Assembly (NCBI GenBank): GCA_041583495.1
Contig: JBFHFS010000088.1
Coordinates: 1-14,214, forward strand
DNA length: 14,214 nt
Direction: 5' to 3'
Source of the DNA: JBFHFS01 sp041583495
GTDB taxonomy: Bacteria; Bacteroidota; Bacteroidia; Bacteroidales; Marinilabiliaceae
Shown: positions 1 through 7,888 of the stretch, in pieces
How positions within the stretch are numbered: the first letter of the stretch is position 1
How the letters are laid out: each line of letters starts with the position of its first letter
Program-made: the position numbers and the translations under genes
Notes under the pieces: generated by a model
Database searches by the model: none
Told to the model about the DNA's origin: nothing
What the model saw: the letters and a program-made list of their open reading frames with translations, nothing else

Positions 1-2258
1 CCACGGTTTTGTACTTCACCTACATTTTGATAAGGCGCACCCACATTCCCAAGTGTTGTGGGAATGGGAAGCTCTACCAGGATATCTGTACTGGTTTTAT
101 CGAACCAATCGGCAACGATTTGTAATTTATTGTGGAATAAATTTAAGTCGACCCCAATATCGGTAATGGTTGTGGTTTCCCAGGTAAGGTTGGCGTTAGC
201 CAGGGAAGTAACAGCAACCCCGGCAGCAATATCATCTCCCCAGATGTAATTTTGTCCGGTACTAATGGTTTGTGCATAGGGATAAAAGTTGCTTTCGCCA
301 ATATTCTGGTTCCCCAGTTGGCCCCAACTACCTCTTACCTTCATAAAAGAGACAGGACCCAGGTTGCTCAGAAAATTTTCGTTGGTTGCCACCCAACCAG
401 CCGAAAACGATGGGAATCCTCCCCAACGGTTGTCGGAACTCATCCGTGAAGTACCATCATAGCGGTAATTAAATTCAAACAAATACCGATCGACAAAATT
501 ATAGTTTACCCTGCCAAAATAAGAGTTCAGAGCCAGTTCGCGGGAATAACCCGAAACATCTTTGTTATTGATTCCGCCATCCAATACATGAATTTCGTTG
601 TTTGGAAAATCTTCTACATAACCACTGAAATAGTCCAGGCGATACAGCTGTGCCGACTGACCTCCCAAAAGCGACAGTTTGTGCTGCTCGTTTAAGGTAA
701 CATCGTAAGAAACGAGGTTCTCCACCTGATAGCGTTTGCTCGTTAAGTTACTATTAAACTGCGAGTTATGAATACTCTCGCTAATCACATTCCCATCCTT
801 GTCATAGGTTTCATAGGTTGGTGAAAATTTCGACCGTACTGAAGAATCGTACACATAAGAGAAGTTAGGCCGGAAATGAAGGTTTTTAAGAATTTCAATA
901 TCAGCGTATAACTTACCTACAAAATTATTCTTCTCAACTCCGTTCTCACCACGATTGGCGAATTCAACGGGGTTTTTAATTCCGCCCACGGTACTTCCTG
1001 GCAGGTAGTACAAGCCATTAACCTGTCCCCAATCGCCCGATGAATACTTCACCGGAACGGTAGGATTTGCAAAACGTCGAATGATATAATTTAAGTCGCC
1101 ATCGCTATTGGTAGAACTGGCACTGCTTAATGTTTCAGAAACATCCTGTTTATTTCCCGACAAGTTCATTCCTATGGTAATTCGGTCGCTGATGTCCACA
1201 TCAATATTCGAACGGAAATTATACCGCTTTTGGGAGGTATTAATCATGGTCCCCTGCTGATCTAAATATTCACTGGAAAACATGTAACGGGTATTATCTT
1301 TTGCGCCACTCACCGACAAATAAGTCGTATTCATTGGAGCGGTACGGTACATTTCATCAAACCAATTGGTATTTGCCCATTGGTCCAGGTCGTTTCCATC
1401 ACGCATGGCCTGAATTTGCTCCTCGGTGTAAGTGGGGTCCTGGCCTTGTTCTGTCAAGTCGAGGCTTTGTAGGGTTGCATAGTCCCATGAATCAACAAAA
1501 CTGGGCTCAACAAGAGGTGTTTGCCAGGCAAATGACTGATTCACCCGAACGGTTGGTTTACTGCCTTTACCGCGTTTGGTAGTTACCAGAATGACCCCAT
1601 TGGCAGCACGCACCCCGTAAATGGCGGATGACGCTGCATCTTTAAGTACCGAAACACTCTCGATATCGGAAGCCGGGATCTGTGTCAGTGACGATTCAAC
1701 TCCATCCACAATTACCAAAGGTTCTTGTCCTGCATTCAGGGTCCCAAGTCCACGAATACGGATTTCCGGATCATCATTCCCCGGCTGGTTGCTAAAGTTG
1801 CTTACCTGCACACCCGACATTTGCCCTTGTAGCAAGGATGCCGTGTTTGCTGCCGGACGCGACTCCAGCTCTGAAAAGTCAACCGCAGAAACAGCACCCG
1901 TTAAGTTTGCTTTTTTCTGGGTTCCATAACCAACCACAACCACTTCATCCACGCCAAAAGTCTCTTCTTCTAACGTCACATTAATGGTTGTTCGTCCGTT
2001 AATGAGTTCTTCCCTTGTTTTCATTCCGATAAAGGAAAAAACCAGGGTTTCTGCATTCCCGGGTACCGTGAGCGAGTAAGTACCATCCATGTGGGTAATG
2101 GTACCTTCTGTGGTTCCCTTTATTAGAACAGAGACCCCCGGTATGGCTCCTTGATTTGCATCGGTTACCTTTCCCGTAATTGCAGTCTGTGCAAACAACA
2201 ACTGCACACAGAATAACAATACGGTTGCTAAACCAACCTTTTTAATGTTGTCATTCAT
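1..2258 (-). CDS. SusC/RagA-family TonB-linked outer membrane transporter (C-terminus cut by window edge)
   Basis: Outer-membrane TonB-dependent transporter of the SusC family, which with a SusD lipoprotein imports oligosaccharides or other polymers. The frame is open from ATG 2258 to the window edge (752 codons); I checked it at both ends and in the middle. Residues 1-23 form a signal peptide ending LFA, cut before QT. A CarboxypepD_reg-like domain spans about 25-100 (ITGKVTDANQGAIPGVSV). The TonB-box region reads EVVVVGYGTQKK at 105-116. The plug domain carries IRIRGLGTLNAG and SVLKDAASSAIYGVRAANG near 166-230. Near the edge, barrel motifs MKVRGSWGQLGNQNIG and NVGAPYQNVGEVQNRG are typical of SusC. 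Family members are about 1000-1100 aa, so roughly 300 residues and any susD lie to the left. The substrate is not predictable. The HTCS upstream on the same strand suggests inducible control. Confidence 0.95.
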   Translation of the reverse strand, partial: MNDNIKKVGLATVLLFCVQLLFAQTAITGKVTDANQGAIPGVSVLIKGTTEGTITHMDGTYSLTVPGNAETLVFSFIGMKTREELINGRTTINVTLEEETFGVDEVVVVGYGTQKKANLTGAVSAVDFSELESRPAANTASLLQGQMSGVQVSNFSNQPGNDDPEIRIRGLGTLNAGQEPLVIVDGVESSLTQIPASDIESVSVLKDAASSAIYGVRAANGVILVTTKRGKGSKPTVRVNQSFAWQTPLVEPSFVDSWDYATLQSLDLTEQGQDPTYTEEQIQAMRDGNDLDQWANTNWFDEMYRTAPMNTTYLSVSGAKDNTRYMFSSEYLDQQGTMINTSQKRYNFRSNIDVDISDRITIGMNLSGNKQDVSETLSSASSTNSDGDLNYIIRRFANPTVPVKYSSGDWGQVNGLYYLPGSTVGGIKNPVEFANRGENGVEKNNFVGKLYADIEILKNLHFRPNFSYVYDSSVRSKFSPTYETYDKDGNVISESIHNSQFNSNLTSKRYQVENLVSYDVTLNEQHKLSLLGGQSAQLYRLDYFSGYVEDFPNNEIHVLDGGINNKDVSGYSRELALNSYFGRVNYNFVDRYLFEFNYRYDGTSRMSSDNRWGGFPSFSAGWVATNENFLSNLGPVSFMKVRGSWGQLGNQNIGESNFYPYAQTISTGQNYIWGDDIAAGVAVTSLANANLTWETTTITDIGVDLNLFHNKLQIVADWFDKTSTDILVELPIPTTLGNVGAPYQNVGEVQNR

Positions 2259-2268
2259 AAGAATTAAA

Positions 2269-2394
2269 TTAAGTTTTAATTAGAAAATAAAACATGATGA
2301 TTAGTAGAAGTATAAGAATGAGAAAGAACAAAACATTGATAATGCCATACTTTCTTCTTGCACAGAAGTTTTTGGGTTTGTTTATTCGCCTCAT
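2269..2394 (-). CDS. Putative 41-aa single-span membrane peptide upstream of susC
   Basis: A short ORF in the susC leader, ATG at 2394 and TAA at 2271-2269, ending 10 bp before the susC start in a different frame. The product begins MRRINKPKNFCARRKYG, with many Arg/Lys and one Cys, followed by about 22 uninterrupted hydrophobic residues (I18 to I39) and a short KT tail. This is the layout of a small inner-membrane peptide, N-terminus inside, or an uncleaved signal anchor. Its start is about 8 nt after the transcription start predicted from the promoter-like element at 2409-2441, so it would be the first ORF on the susC mRNA, perhaps translationally coupled to susC. Caution: this strand is T-rich, and T-rich codons give hydrophobic residues by chance. 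I know of no named family for it. Confidence 0.42.
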   Translation of the reverse strand: MRRINKPKNFCARRKYGIINVLFFLILILLLIIMFYFLIKT

Positions 2395-2408
2395 TTCTTT
2401 CGTTCAAT

Positions 2409-2441
2409 TAAGTATACAAATGTTAATTTCCTAAACCCAAA
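2409..2441 (-). promoter_or_regulatory. Candidate susC promoter
   Basis: On the minus strand TTTG (2441-2438) is followed after 21 bp by TATACTTA (2416-2409), a partial match to the Bacteroidota -33 TTTG / -7 TAnnTTTG promoter with normal spacing. The -33 element overlaps the end of the last repeat at 2440-2461, as expected if a bound activator contacts RNA polymerase. The predicted start is near 2402. The weak -7 fits a promoter that depends on an activator. Confidence 0.4.
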
Positions 2442-2528
2442 AACGGGGTAGTATCCGTCCAATCTAGGGGGGGAATTCATTCAACAACAGGGGGGCTATT
2501 GATTCAAAACAAGGGGAGAATTAGTTCA
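2440..2528 (-). promoter_or_regulatory. Four tandem 22-23 bp direct repeats, likely HTCS operator of susC
   Basis: Read on the minus strand, four copies follow each other without gaps: TGAACTAATTCTCCCCTTG (starts 2528), TGAATCAATAGCCCCCCTG (starts 2506), TGAATGAATTCCCCCCCTAG (starts 2483) and the weaker TGGACGGATACTACCCCG (starts 2461). The shared core is TGAAYnAATnnCCCC. The spacings of 22, 23 and 22 bp are about two helical turns, so all copies face the same side of the DNA. AraC-family proteins bind direct repeats at about this spacing, and the gene immediately upstream encodes an HTCS with an AraC-type domain. The array ends on the candidate -33 element of susC. Assignment to this HTCS is inference. 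Confidence 0.55.
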
Positions 2529-2550
2529 TCCGGACACCCAAACACTAGAG

Positions 2551-5500
2551 CTATTGAGTCTTACGGTATTCGGACGGAGTTACAGAAAATTGCATAAAAA
2601 AACATTTCCTGAAATATTTAACATCGTTAAACCCTACCGAATACGCGATTTCAGAAACGGTATTTTCTGAATTACGCAGCAGTTGAGCAGCTCTTTTCAG
2701 TCGTATTGATCGGATAATTTCGTTGGAAGAATGTCCGGTTAAGGATTTTAATTTACGGTACAATGTGGTTGTACTGGTACCCACCAGAGCGGCTAAATCG
2801 TCCGACCTGAATTCAGAATTTTCAATATTCGCCTCTACACTCTGAACCACTCTCTCCATAAACTCTTCTTCGCGCGAGGTTATTTCAATTTCGCCAGGTT
2901 CGAGGGTAATAATCTTCCCATATCTCTCTTTTAATTTTTGGCGGGCATTCAGAAGGGTAGTGATCTGAACTTTTAGTTCATCCGAATTAAACGGTTTTGT
3001 AATATACGCTTCTGCCCCATGATTTAAACCTTCGAGCCGGAATTGACTGGCACTTTTGGCGGTTAGCAGAACGACGGGAATGTGTGATGTTTCAATATTT
3101 GACTTCAGCTTTTTACATAACTCTATTCCATCCATTTCGGGCATTATCACATCCGACAGGATAAGGTCATACTCCTTTTCGAGCGCCTTTTGGTAGCCAA
3201 CTATTCCGTTTTCAGCCGTATCTACCTGGTATTCGTATTCCAGCAATTCTTCCAGATACCTTCTGATCTCGAAATGGTCTTCCACTATCAATATCGAATT
3301 CTTTTTCTCTCCGGAAGCCACACGATGGGTTTCTGGTTTTAAGGGGGCGGCAACACCTGTTTTTTCAGGACCCGAAGGTGGCACAAAAGCGGTTTCAATC
3401 TTATCTTCGTCGGCAAAATGAGCCTCTCCTTTACGCAGCTTCACAATAAACTCGGTCCTCACATTGGGCACACTTTCCACACTTATTTCTCCTTTGTGCA
3501 ACTCAACAAGGCGCTTCACAAGATTTAATCCTATTCCGGTACTGTCCGACTTGCCATTTTTTCGAGACTGGTAAAAACGGTTGAAAATAAATTTAATATC
3601 CTCTTCTCTTATTCCTGCTCCGTTATCAATGACGTGCATGCAGACATAGCCGTCGGTTTCGCTAAGGGCAACCTCCACCTCCGATCCGCTTCCAATATAT
3701 TTAAAGGCATTCGAAATCAGGTTATTCAAAACCATCTCCATTTTTTCGACATCAAACCACAGCTGCTTAGACCGATATGGCAGATTGTAAGTGAATTGAA
3801 TATGGTTTATTTTTGCCAGTTCCTCGAAGGAGATACACACCTCTTTAATGAAATCGACGATATTATTATTAGAAACCCTCAGCCCCAAAGTATCGGCTTC
3901 AAGCCTTCTGAATTCCAGCAACTGATTGACCAGGGCCATTAGCCGTTTGGCATTTTTATACACCACTTTTAGCCGCCTGCTTTCCGGATTTTCATCCAGC
4001 ACTTCTTTAATGGGTCCCAGTATTAAGGTGAGGGGGGTTCTGAATTCGTGAGAAATGTCGGTAAAAAAGCGAAGTTTTATTTCGTTCAAGTGTTGTTCTT
4101 GCTGGTGCTTCACCTTTTCCATTTCCAGATTATTGGCCAAAAGCACCTGCTTGATGGCATTCCACCGGATTAACAACACAACGCAGGTAATCAAAAACAC
4201 ATACAAAAGAATGGCATACCACGACTTCCAGGGGGCCGTACCGATCACAATTGCCAATGAGGCGCCTTCGTCATTCCACACCAAGTTATTGTTTGATGCC
4301 CTCACCCTAAACTGATATTCGCCAGGATTTAGATTTATATAGGTAACCGAGCGCCTGGTGCCTGCCTTTACCCATTCCGAATCGTAACCTTCCAGTTTGT
4401 ATGAATATTGGTTTCGTTGGGGAGAATTATAATTCAAAGCAGAAAACTCAATGGTAAACTCTTTTTCCTTATGCGACAGATGAATCTTCGGTTTTAAATT
4501 TATGGATTTGTCAAGCAACACTTTCCCCATAATCGAGTCGCCTGGTTTTATCTCACCATTAAAAATCTTAAACCGTGTAAAAACAACCGGAGGAATAGTT
4601 TTATTGATTTTAATATCCCTGCCTTTAAAATAAATATATCCATTGGTCGTGGCAAAGTACATCGTACTATCTTCCGCCAAATACCCCATGCTCTCCGAGA
4701 AATTCAGACTTGGAAGACCATCCGAAATATCAAAAGAATAGAATTTTTCCTCATCGATTAACAGTTTTAAAATTCCGGAGCTAGTACTTACCCATATTTC
4801 ATCGTCTTTTGCCGACAAAATGCCCAGGATGTAATTGTCAATCAATCCGGCTTCGGGGTTAAAGTGCTGTACCGAAAAAACGGAATCTTTGCCCTTGGTT
4901 AATTTATTCAGTCCGCTGGGAGTCCCGAGCCAAAATATGGAGTCGTTGGTTTGATGCCAGCAGTTAATAATATCGCCGGTTAAATATTGGCCATTGACCA
5001 ATTTAATCGGAGAAATCTCATGAGTCTTTTTATCGAAGAAATAAACGCCCTTAAAGGTTCCAATCCAAATATTCTTTTTATCGTCTTCTTTTATAAAGGT
5101 AATCCGCTCGTTTTGAAGCACCGGGAAATTTTGAGGCATATACTTCTCAAATTGGCGGGTATTGTTGATATCGGGGAAAAAATACAACCCGTTTTGCTGA
5201 GTACCCACAAGCAAACTTTTATCAAACCGGTGTATCGAAGTGATTTTTCTCAACTTGGCAATTACGCTGTCTTTAACGGGGGTTAGCCGACCTGTTTCAT
5301 CCAAAAGGTTCAACTCGTAGCATCGGTCATTGTAACTCACCCACAAGATATTTTCCGAATAAGGAAAAATATATTTGACCATACTCGCCAATCCCGGAAC
5401 AGCATCTTCGGCCACAATGGGAGTAATTTTTTTATTGTCGGTGGTTTTGAAAAGGCCACCACCCCGGGTTCCTAAATAAAGAACTCCGGGCTTTGATTTC

Positions 5501-6630
5501 CAAAAGCTGAAGATGTGAAAATTGGTAAGGCCACAACCCGGATTTTCCTCCATCGAGATGCTGTTAAACGATTTTTTTGCCCCCAGTTTAACGATGCCAC
5601 CGGCATCGGTCCCAATCCATATATTTTGATCTTTGTCTTCATAAATATCCAGAATAATATCGTAGGCTTTATTAAAGGTCCTGTTTCTATTGGGGGCAAG
5701 TTCAACTTTCTCAAAGGTCTTATTTATTCTGTCGAAGGTAAACAACCCGTAATTCCACGTTCCAATCCATAACTGGTTGTCACTCCCCTGCAAAATAGTA
5801 TAGGTGTTATTGGAGCCGGTACTTCGAGGATTAACGGCATTATTCAGCGGATATTTTTGCCATGTTCCGGTTTCAATATCATATAAAATCAGCCCACAAT
5901 CCCATCCCACCAACCAGAGGTTCTTTTTGTTTTTGTCGAAAATAAATTCTGTGATATTTAAATCCTCGCCAAAGTCAATGCGCTCGTAAGAACAGGTAGT
6001 TAAATCCAACAAAAAAAGCCCGCTATTTGTGGCAACCCATGCCTTATGTGCATCTTGCACTAACAGGTGGTTAACCTGTTTATGGGGAAACAAATGAATT
6101 AAAGAGTCTTTTTCAAAATCAAGAATATACAGTCCTTCCGACCAGGTTCCAAACAAAATATTTCCCTTTGGACTTTCGGTAATGCAAATAATTCTATTCC
6201 CCACAATTTTTTCATCGGCTTTACCAAAGGAGTTGATATGCGAAAATTGTTCGGTTTCGGAATTGTAACGGTTTAAACCGCCCGACTTGGTTCCCACCCA
6301 AATATTGCCGTTGCTGTCTTCAAACATCGATTCGATAGAGGGATTCGACAGATAGTTTAGCTGATTGGCTTTGGGTTTATGATGAATAAATTCGTAAGCA
6401 TCGTAACGATTTAATCCGCCACGTGTCCCAAACCACATAAACCCATTTTTATCCTGAAGAATCGACGTCACTTCGTTTTGAGAAAGCCCCTGCCCGGTGG
6501 TGAGGTACTCAATATTGTAATCGTTCGCAAAACCAGGCAGGCTCGCAAACAGCATTACAATTGTGATAATTTTTTTTCGAATTGCAATCAAGGTAAATTT
6601 CAATTTTTCATCGATAAAAACATAAAACAA
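2551..6630 (-). CDS. Hybrid two-component system regulator (HTCS): 14-blade sensor, kinase, receiver, AraC HTH
   Basis: One-protein two-component system of the type that controls glycan-utilisation loci: it senses a ligand in the periplasm and activates transcription from the cytoplasm. Numbering is for the 1359-residue open frame. A signal sequence lies near 12-36. Fourteen Reg_prop-type blades (NGFMWFGTRGGLNRYD, DNQLWIGTWNYGLFTFD, KKNIWIGTFKGVYFF and others) run 50-670, followed by a Y_Y_Y domain about 720-797 and a membrane span 802-822. The HisKA box has SHEFRTPL with His861. The ATPase domain has N974, DNGAGI (1002-1007) and STGIGLNL. The receiver (about 1112-1227) has Asp1160 in LSDVIMPEMDG and Lys1212. 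The AraC HTH is at 1270-1358. All catalytic residues are present. The start is uncertain: 6630 is only a TTG and marks the outer limit of the frame; TTG 6603 would begin MKFTLIAIRKK. See the finding on a possible missing base. Confidence 0.95.
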   Translation of the reverse strand: MFYVFIDEKLKFTLIAIRKKIITIVMLFASLPGFANDYNIEYLTTGQGLSQNEVTSILQDKNGFMWFGTRGGLNRYDAYEFIHHKPKANQLNYLSNPSIESMFEDSNGNIWVGTKSGGLNRYNSETEQFSHINSFGKADEKIVGNRIICITESPKGNILFGTWSEGLYILDFEKDSLIHLFPHKQVNHLLVQDAHKAWVATNSGLFLLDLTTCSYERIDFGEDLNITEFIFDKNKKNLWLVGWDCGLILYDIETGTWQKYPLNNAVNPRSTGSNNTYTILQGSDNQLWIGTWNYGLFTFDRINKTFEKVELAPNRNRTFNKAYDIILDIYEDKDQNIWIGTDAGGIVKLGAKKSFNSISMEENPGCGLTNFHIFSFWKSKPGVLYLGTRGGGLFKTTDNKKITPIVAEDAVPGLASMVKYIFPYSENILWVSYNDRCYELNLLDETGRLTPVKDSVIAKLRKITSIHRFDKSLLVGTQQNGLYFFPDINNTRQFEKYMPQNFPVLQNERITFIKEDDKKNIWIGTFKGVYFFDKKTHEISPIKLVNGQYLTGDIINCWHQTNDSIFWLGTPSGLNKLTKGKDSVFSVQHFNPEAGLIDNYILGILSAKDDEIWVSTSSGILKLLIDEEKFYSFDISDGLPSLNFSESMGYLAEDSTMYFATTNGYIYFKGRDIKINKTIPPVVFTRFKIFNGEIKPGDSIMGKVLLDKSINLKPKIHLSHKEKEFTIEFSALNYNSPQRNQYSYKLEGYDSEWVKAGTRRSVTYINLNPGEYQFRVRASNNNLVWNDEGASLAIVIGTAPWKSWYAILLYVFLITCVVLLIRWNAIKQVLLANNLEMEKVKHQQEQHLNEIKLRFFTDISHEFRTPLTLILGPIKEVLDENPESRRLKVVYKNAKRLMALVNQLLEFRRLEADTLGLRVSNNNIVDFIKEVCISFEELAKINHIQFTYNLPYRSKQLWFDVEKMEMVLNNLISNAFKYIGSGSEVEVALSETDGYVCMHVIDNGAGIREEDIKFIFNRFYQSRKNGKSDSTGIGLNLVKRLVELHKGEISVESVPNVRTEFIVKLRKGEAHFADEDKIETAFVPPSGPEKTGVAAPLKPETHRVASGEKKNSILIVEDHFEIRRYLEELLEYEYQVDTAENGIVGYQKALEKEYDLILSDVIMPEMDGIELCKKLKSNIETSHIPVVLLTAKSASQFRLEGLNHGAEAYITKPFNSDELKVQITTLLNARQKLKERYGKIITLEPGEIEITSREEEFMERVVQSVEANIENSEFRSDDLAALVGTSTTTLYRKLKSLTGHSSNEIIRSIRLKRAAQLLRNSENTVSEIAYSVGFNDVKYFRKCFFMQFSVTPSEYRKTQ

Positions 6631-6631
6631 G

Positions 6632-6661
6632 GAAACTTACCCATCAGAAACTTACCCATCA
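6632..6661. repeat. 15-bp tandem duplication ahead of the HTCS start
   Basis: GAAACTTACCCATCA occurs twice in perfect tandem (6632-6646 and 6647-6661), directly upstream of the HTCS frame. On the minus strand each copy reads TGATGGGTAAGTTTC and contributes an ATG. Those ATGs share a frame with ATG 6611, one base out of the HTCS frame. This may be a recent slippage duplication in the leader. Confidence 0.7.
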
Positions 6662-6733
6662 TTAAACTGGCTCTGAATGGCCTACACACTTCGTGCTGCA
6701 TAACCGTAAAAAACAATTTAAAAACCCATGGCT

Positions 6734-6766
6734 AAAATATACATATTACCCAGAAAACCGGACAAC
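6734..6766 (-). promoter_or_regulatory. Candidate HTCS promoter
   Basis: On the minus strand GTTG (6766-6763) is followed after 21 bp by TATATTTT (6741-6734). Compared with Bacteroidota TTTG / TAnnTTTG this is one mismatch in each element with correct spacing. Transcription would start near 6727, giving a leader of about 100-120 nt that contains the 15-bp duplication. Confidence 0.35.
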
Positions 6767-6827
6767 ATGCCCAAAAAATCTTCCAACAGGCTTGTTTAAA
6801 AAGGAAAAAGAGCCCCCATCCCGAATC

Positions 6828-6846
6828 AAAAGCCAAAGTAGCTTTT
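6828..6846. other. Small inverted repeats in the HTCS-yaaA gap
   Basis: AAAAGC (6828-6833) and GCTTTT (6841-6846) can form a 6-bp stem with a 7-nt loop. Just downstream is the perfect 10-bp palindrome TCCTGCAGGA (6852-6861). Both lie in the 302-bp gap between the divergent HTCS and yaaA genes. Neither looks like a standard terminator. The rest of this gap shows no gene. Confidence 0.2.
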
Positions 6847-6932
6847 AAAAGTCCTGCAGGAAGGTCACGATAAGTAAGGATCGGAATTTAAACTTTTTAT
6901 CGAAACAGATGTTTAGTTGAAAAAACAGGCCT

Positions 6933-7700
6933 ATGCTGATTCTCTTATCGCCCGCTAAAACTCTGGATTTCGAAACCAAGGTTCCCATAGATCGATTCAC
7001 GTCTCTTCGGTTTCCCGGGGAGGCCCAGGAATTGGTCAATCAGTTAAAAAGCTATCCCCCCAAAAAGCTCTCCCGATTAATGAACATCAGCGACCATCTG
7101 GCCCAGCTAAATGTCCGCCGGTTTCAGGAGTGGAAACAGCCCATCCCACCCAATGAAGGCCGCCAGGCAATCTTTGCCTTTAAAGGAGAGGTTTATTCAG
7201 GGCTGAATGCCTATAATCTTAGCCTGGAGAATATAGAAAAGGCACAGGAAGAGGTACGGATTCTCTCAGGATTTTATGGTCTCCTTCGCCCCCTGGATCT
7301 GATTTTGCCCTACCGCCTGGAAATGGGGACAAAACTCAAAAATAAAAAAGGGAAAGACCTATATGCTTTTTGGGGAGACAAAATCACCCAACAGATAAAC
7401 CTCGATCTTCAAACTGGGCAACACCAGGCTTTGGTCAATTTGGCCAGCCAGGAATATTTTAAAGCTGTTCACCCCAGGGAGTTGAACACCAACCTCTACA
7501 CCCCGGTATTTAAAGAACATAAAAACGGCACCTATAAGGTGATCAGCGTCTATGCCAAAAAAGCCAGAGGACTCATGGTGCAGTTCATCCTAAAAAACGG
7601 CCTCACCAACCCGGATGATCTGAAAGCCTTTGACCTTGAAGGTTACCATTTTAACAGTGCCCTTTCTCAGGGAAACGAGATGGTTTTTACCCGGCACTGA
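6933..7700 (+). CDS. yaaA: Peroxide stress protein YaaA (DUF328/UPF0246)
   Basis: A 255-aa cytoplasmic protein matching the YaaA family (E. coli YaaA is 258 aa). In E. coli it limits free iron, and so Fenton damage, during hydrogen peroxide stress; its biochemical activity is not fully settled and the fold binds DNA. Family signatures run full length: LLSPAKTLDFE at 4-14, FKGEVYSGLNAY about 88-99, LSGFYGLLRPLDLILPYRLE about 115-134, NLASQEYFKAV near 171-181 and ISVYAKKARGLMVQFI near 207-222. The ATG at 6933 gives the canonical MLILLSPAK start. It is transcribed away from the HTCS and appears monocistronic, with 188 bp to the next gene. Nothing suggests truncation. Confidence 0.95.
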   Translation: MLILLSPAKTLDFETKVPIDRFTSLRFPGEAQELVNQLKSYPPKKLSRLMNISDHLAQLNVRRFQEWKQPIPPNEGRQAIFAFKGEVYSGLNAYNLSLENIEKAQEEVRILSGFYGLLRPLDLILPYRLEMGTKLKNKKGKDLYAFWGDKITQQINLDLQTGQHQALVNLASQEYFKAVHPRELNTNLYTPVFKEHKNGTYKVISVYAKKARGLMVQFILKNGLTNPDDLKAFDLEGYHFNSALSQGNEMVFTRH

Positions 7701-7743
7701 CCCTAAGTAGAGAATACCGCCCGGCTAAATTATGGAAGACAAA

Positions 7744-7763
7744 GAACAAAGCCCTGCTTGTTC
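7744..7763 (+). terminator. Weak stem-loop downstream of yaaA
   Basis: GAACAA-A-GC, loop CCT, GC-TTGTTC: an 8-bp stem with one bulged A, 44 bp after the yaaA stop. It has no T tract afterwards, so termination is only a possibility. The rest of 7701-7888 holds no recognisable gene. Confidence 0.22.
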
Positions 7764-7888
7764 AACAGAATCAAACCTCTCTGAGTAAGCGTTCCTTCCG
7801 GCAGGTAACAAACCGCCTCCCCCGGCCACCCATTGCAAAACTGATGTAGAATCCCTAACTTAACAAGGCAAACCTAAAAACGCCCATC

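Noticed and set aside
58..1929. Plus-strand ORFs at 58-249, 252-449, 1301-1582 and 1621-1929
   Set aside because: They lie antisense to the continuous SusC reading frame and have no recognisable protein features.
2440..2528. CRISPR array interpretation of the phased repeats
   Set aside because: Copies are contiguous without spacers, only four, diverged, and no cas gene is present.
6603..6662. 20-codon minus-strand ORF from ATG 6662 (MMGKFLMGKF...) as a separate leader peptide
   Set aside because: It is better explained as the shifted-frame start region of the HTCS; no sign that it is an independent peptide.
3634..6735. Several plus-strand ORFs (e.g. 3634-3942, 4055-4315, 4987-5286, 5515-5772) and the minus ORF 5472-5714
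   Set aside because: All overlap the HTCS gene, whose domains are complete in its own frame; these are shadows.
7732..7788. 18-codon plus-strand ORF (MEDKEQSPACSTESNLSE)
   Set aside because: Very short, polar, lacks a promoter or a conserved pattern; probably chance.
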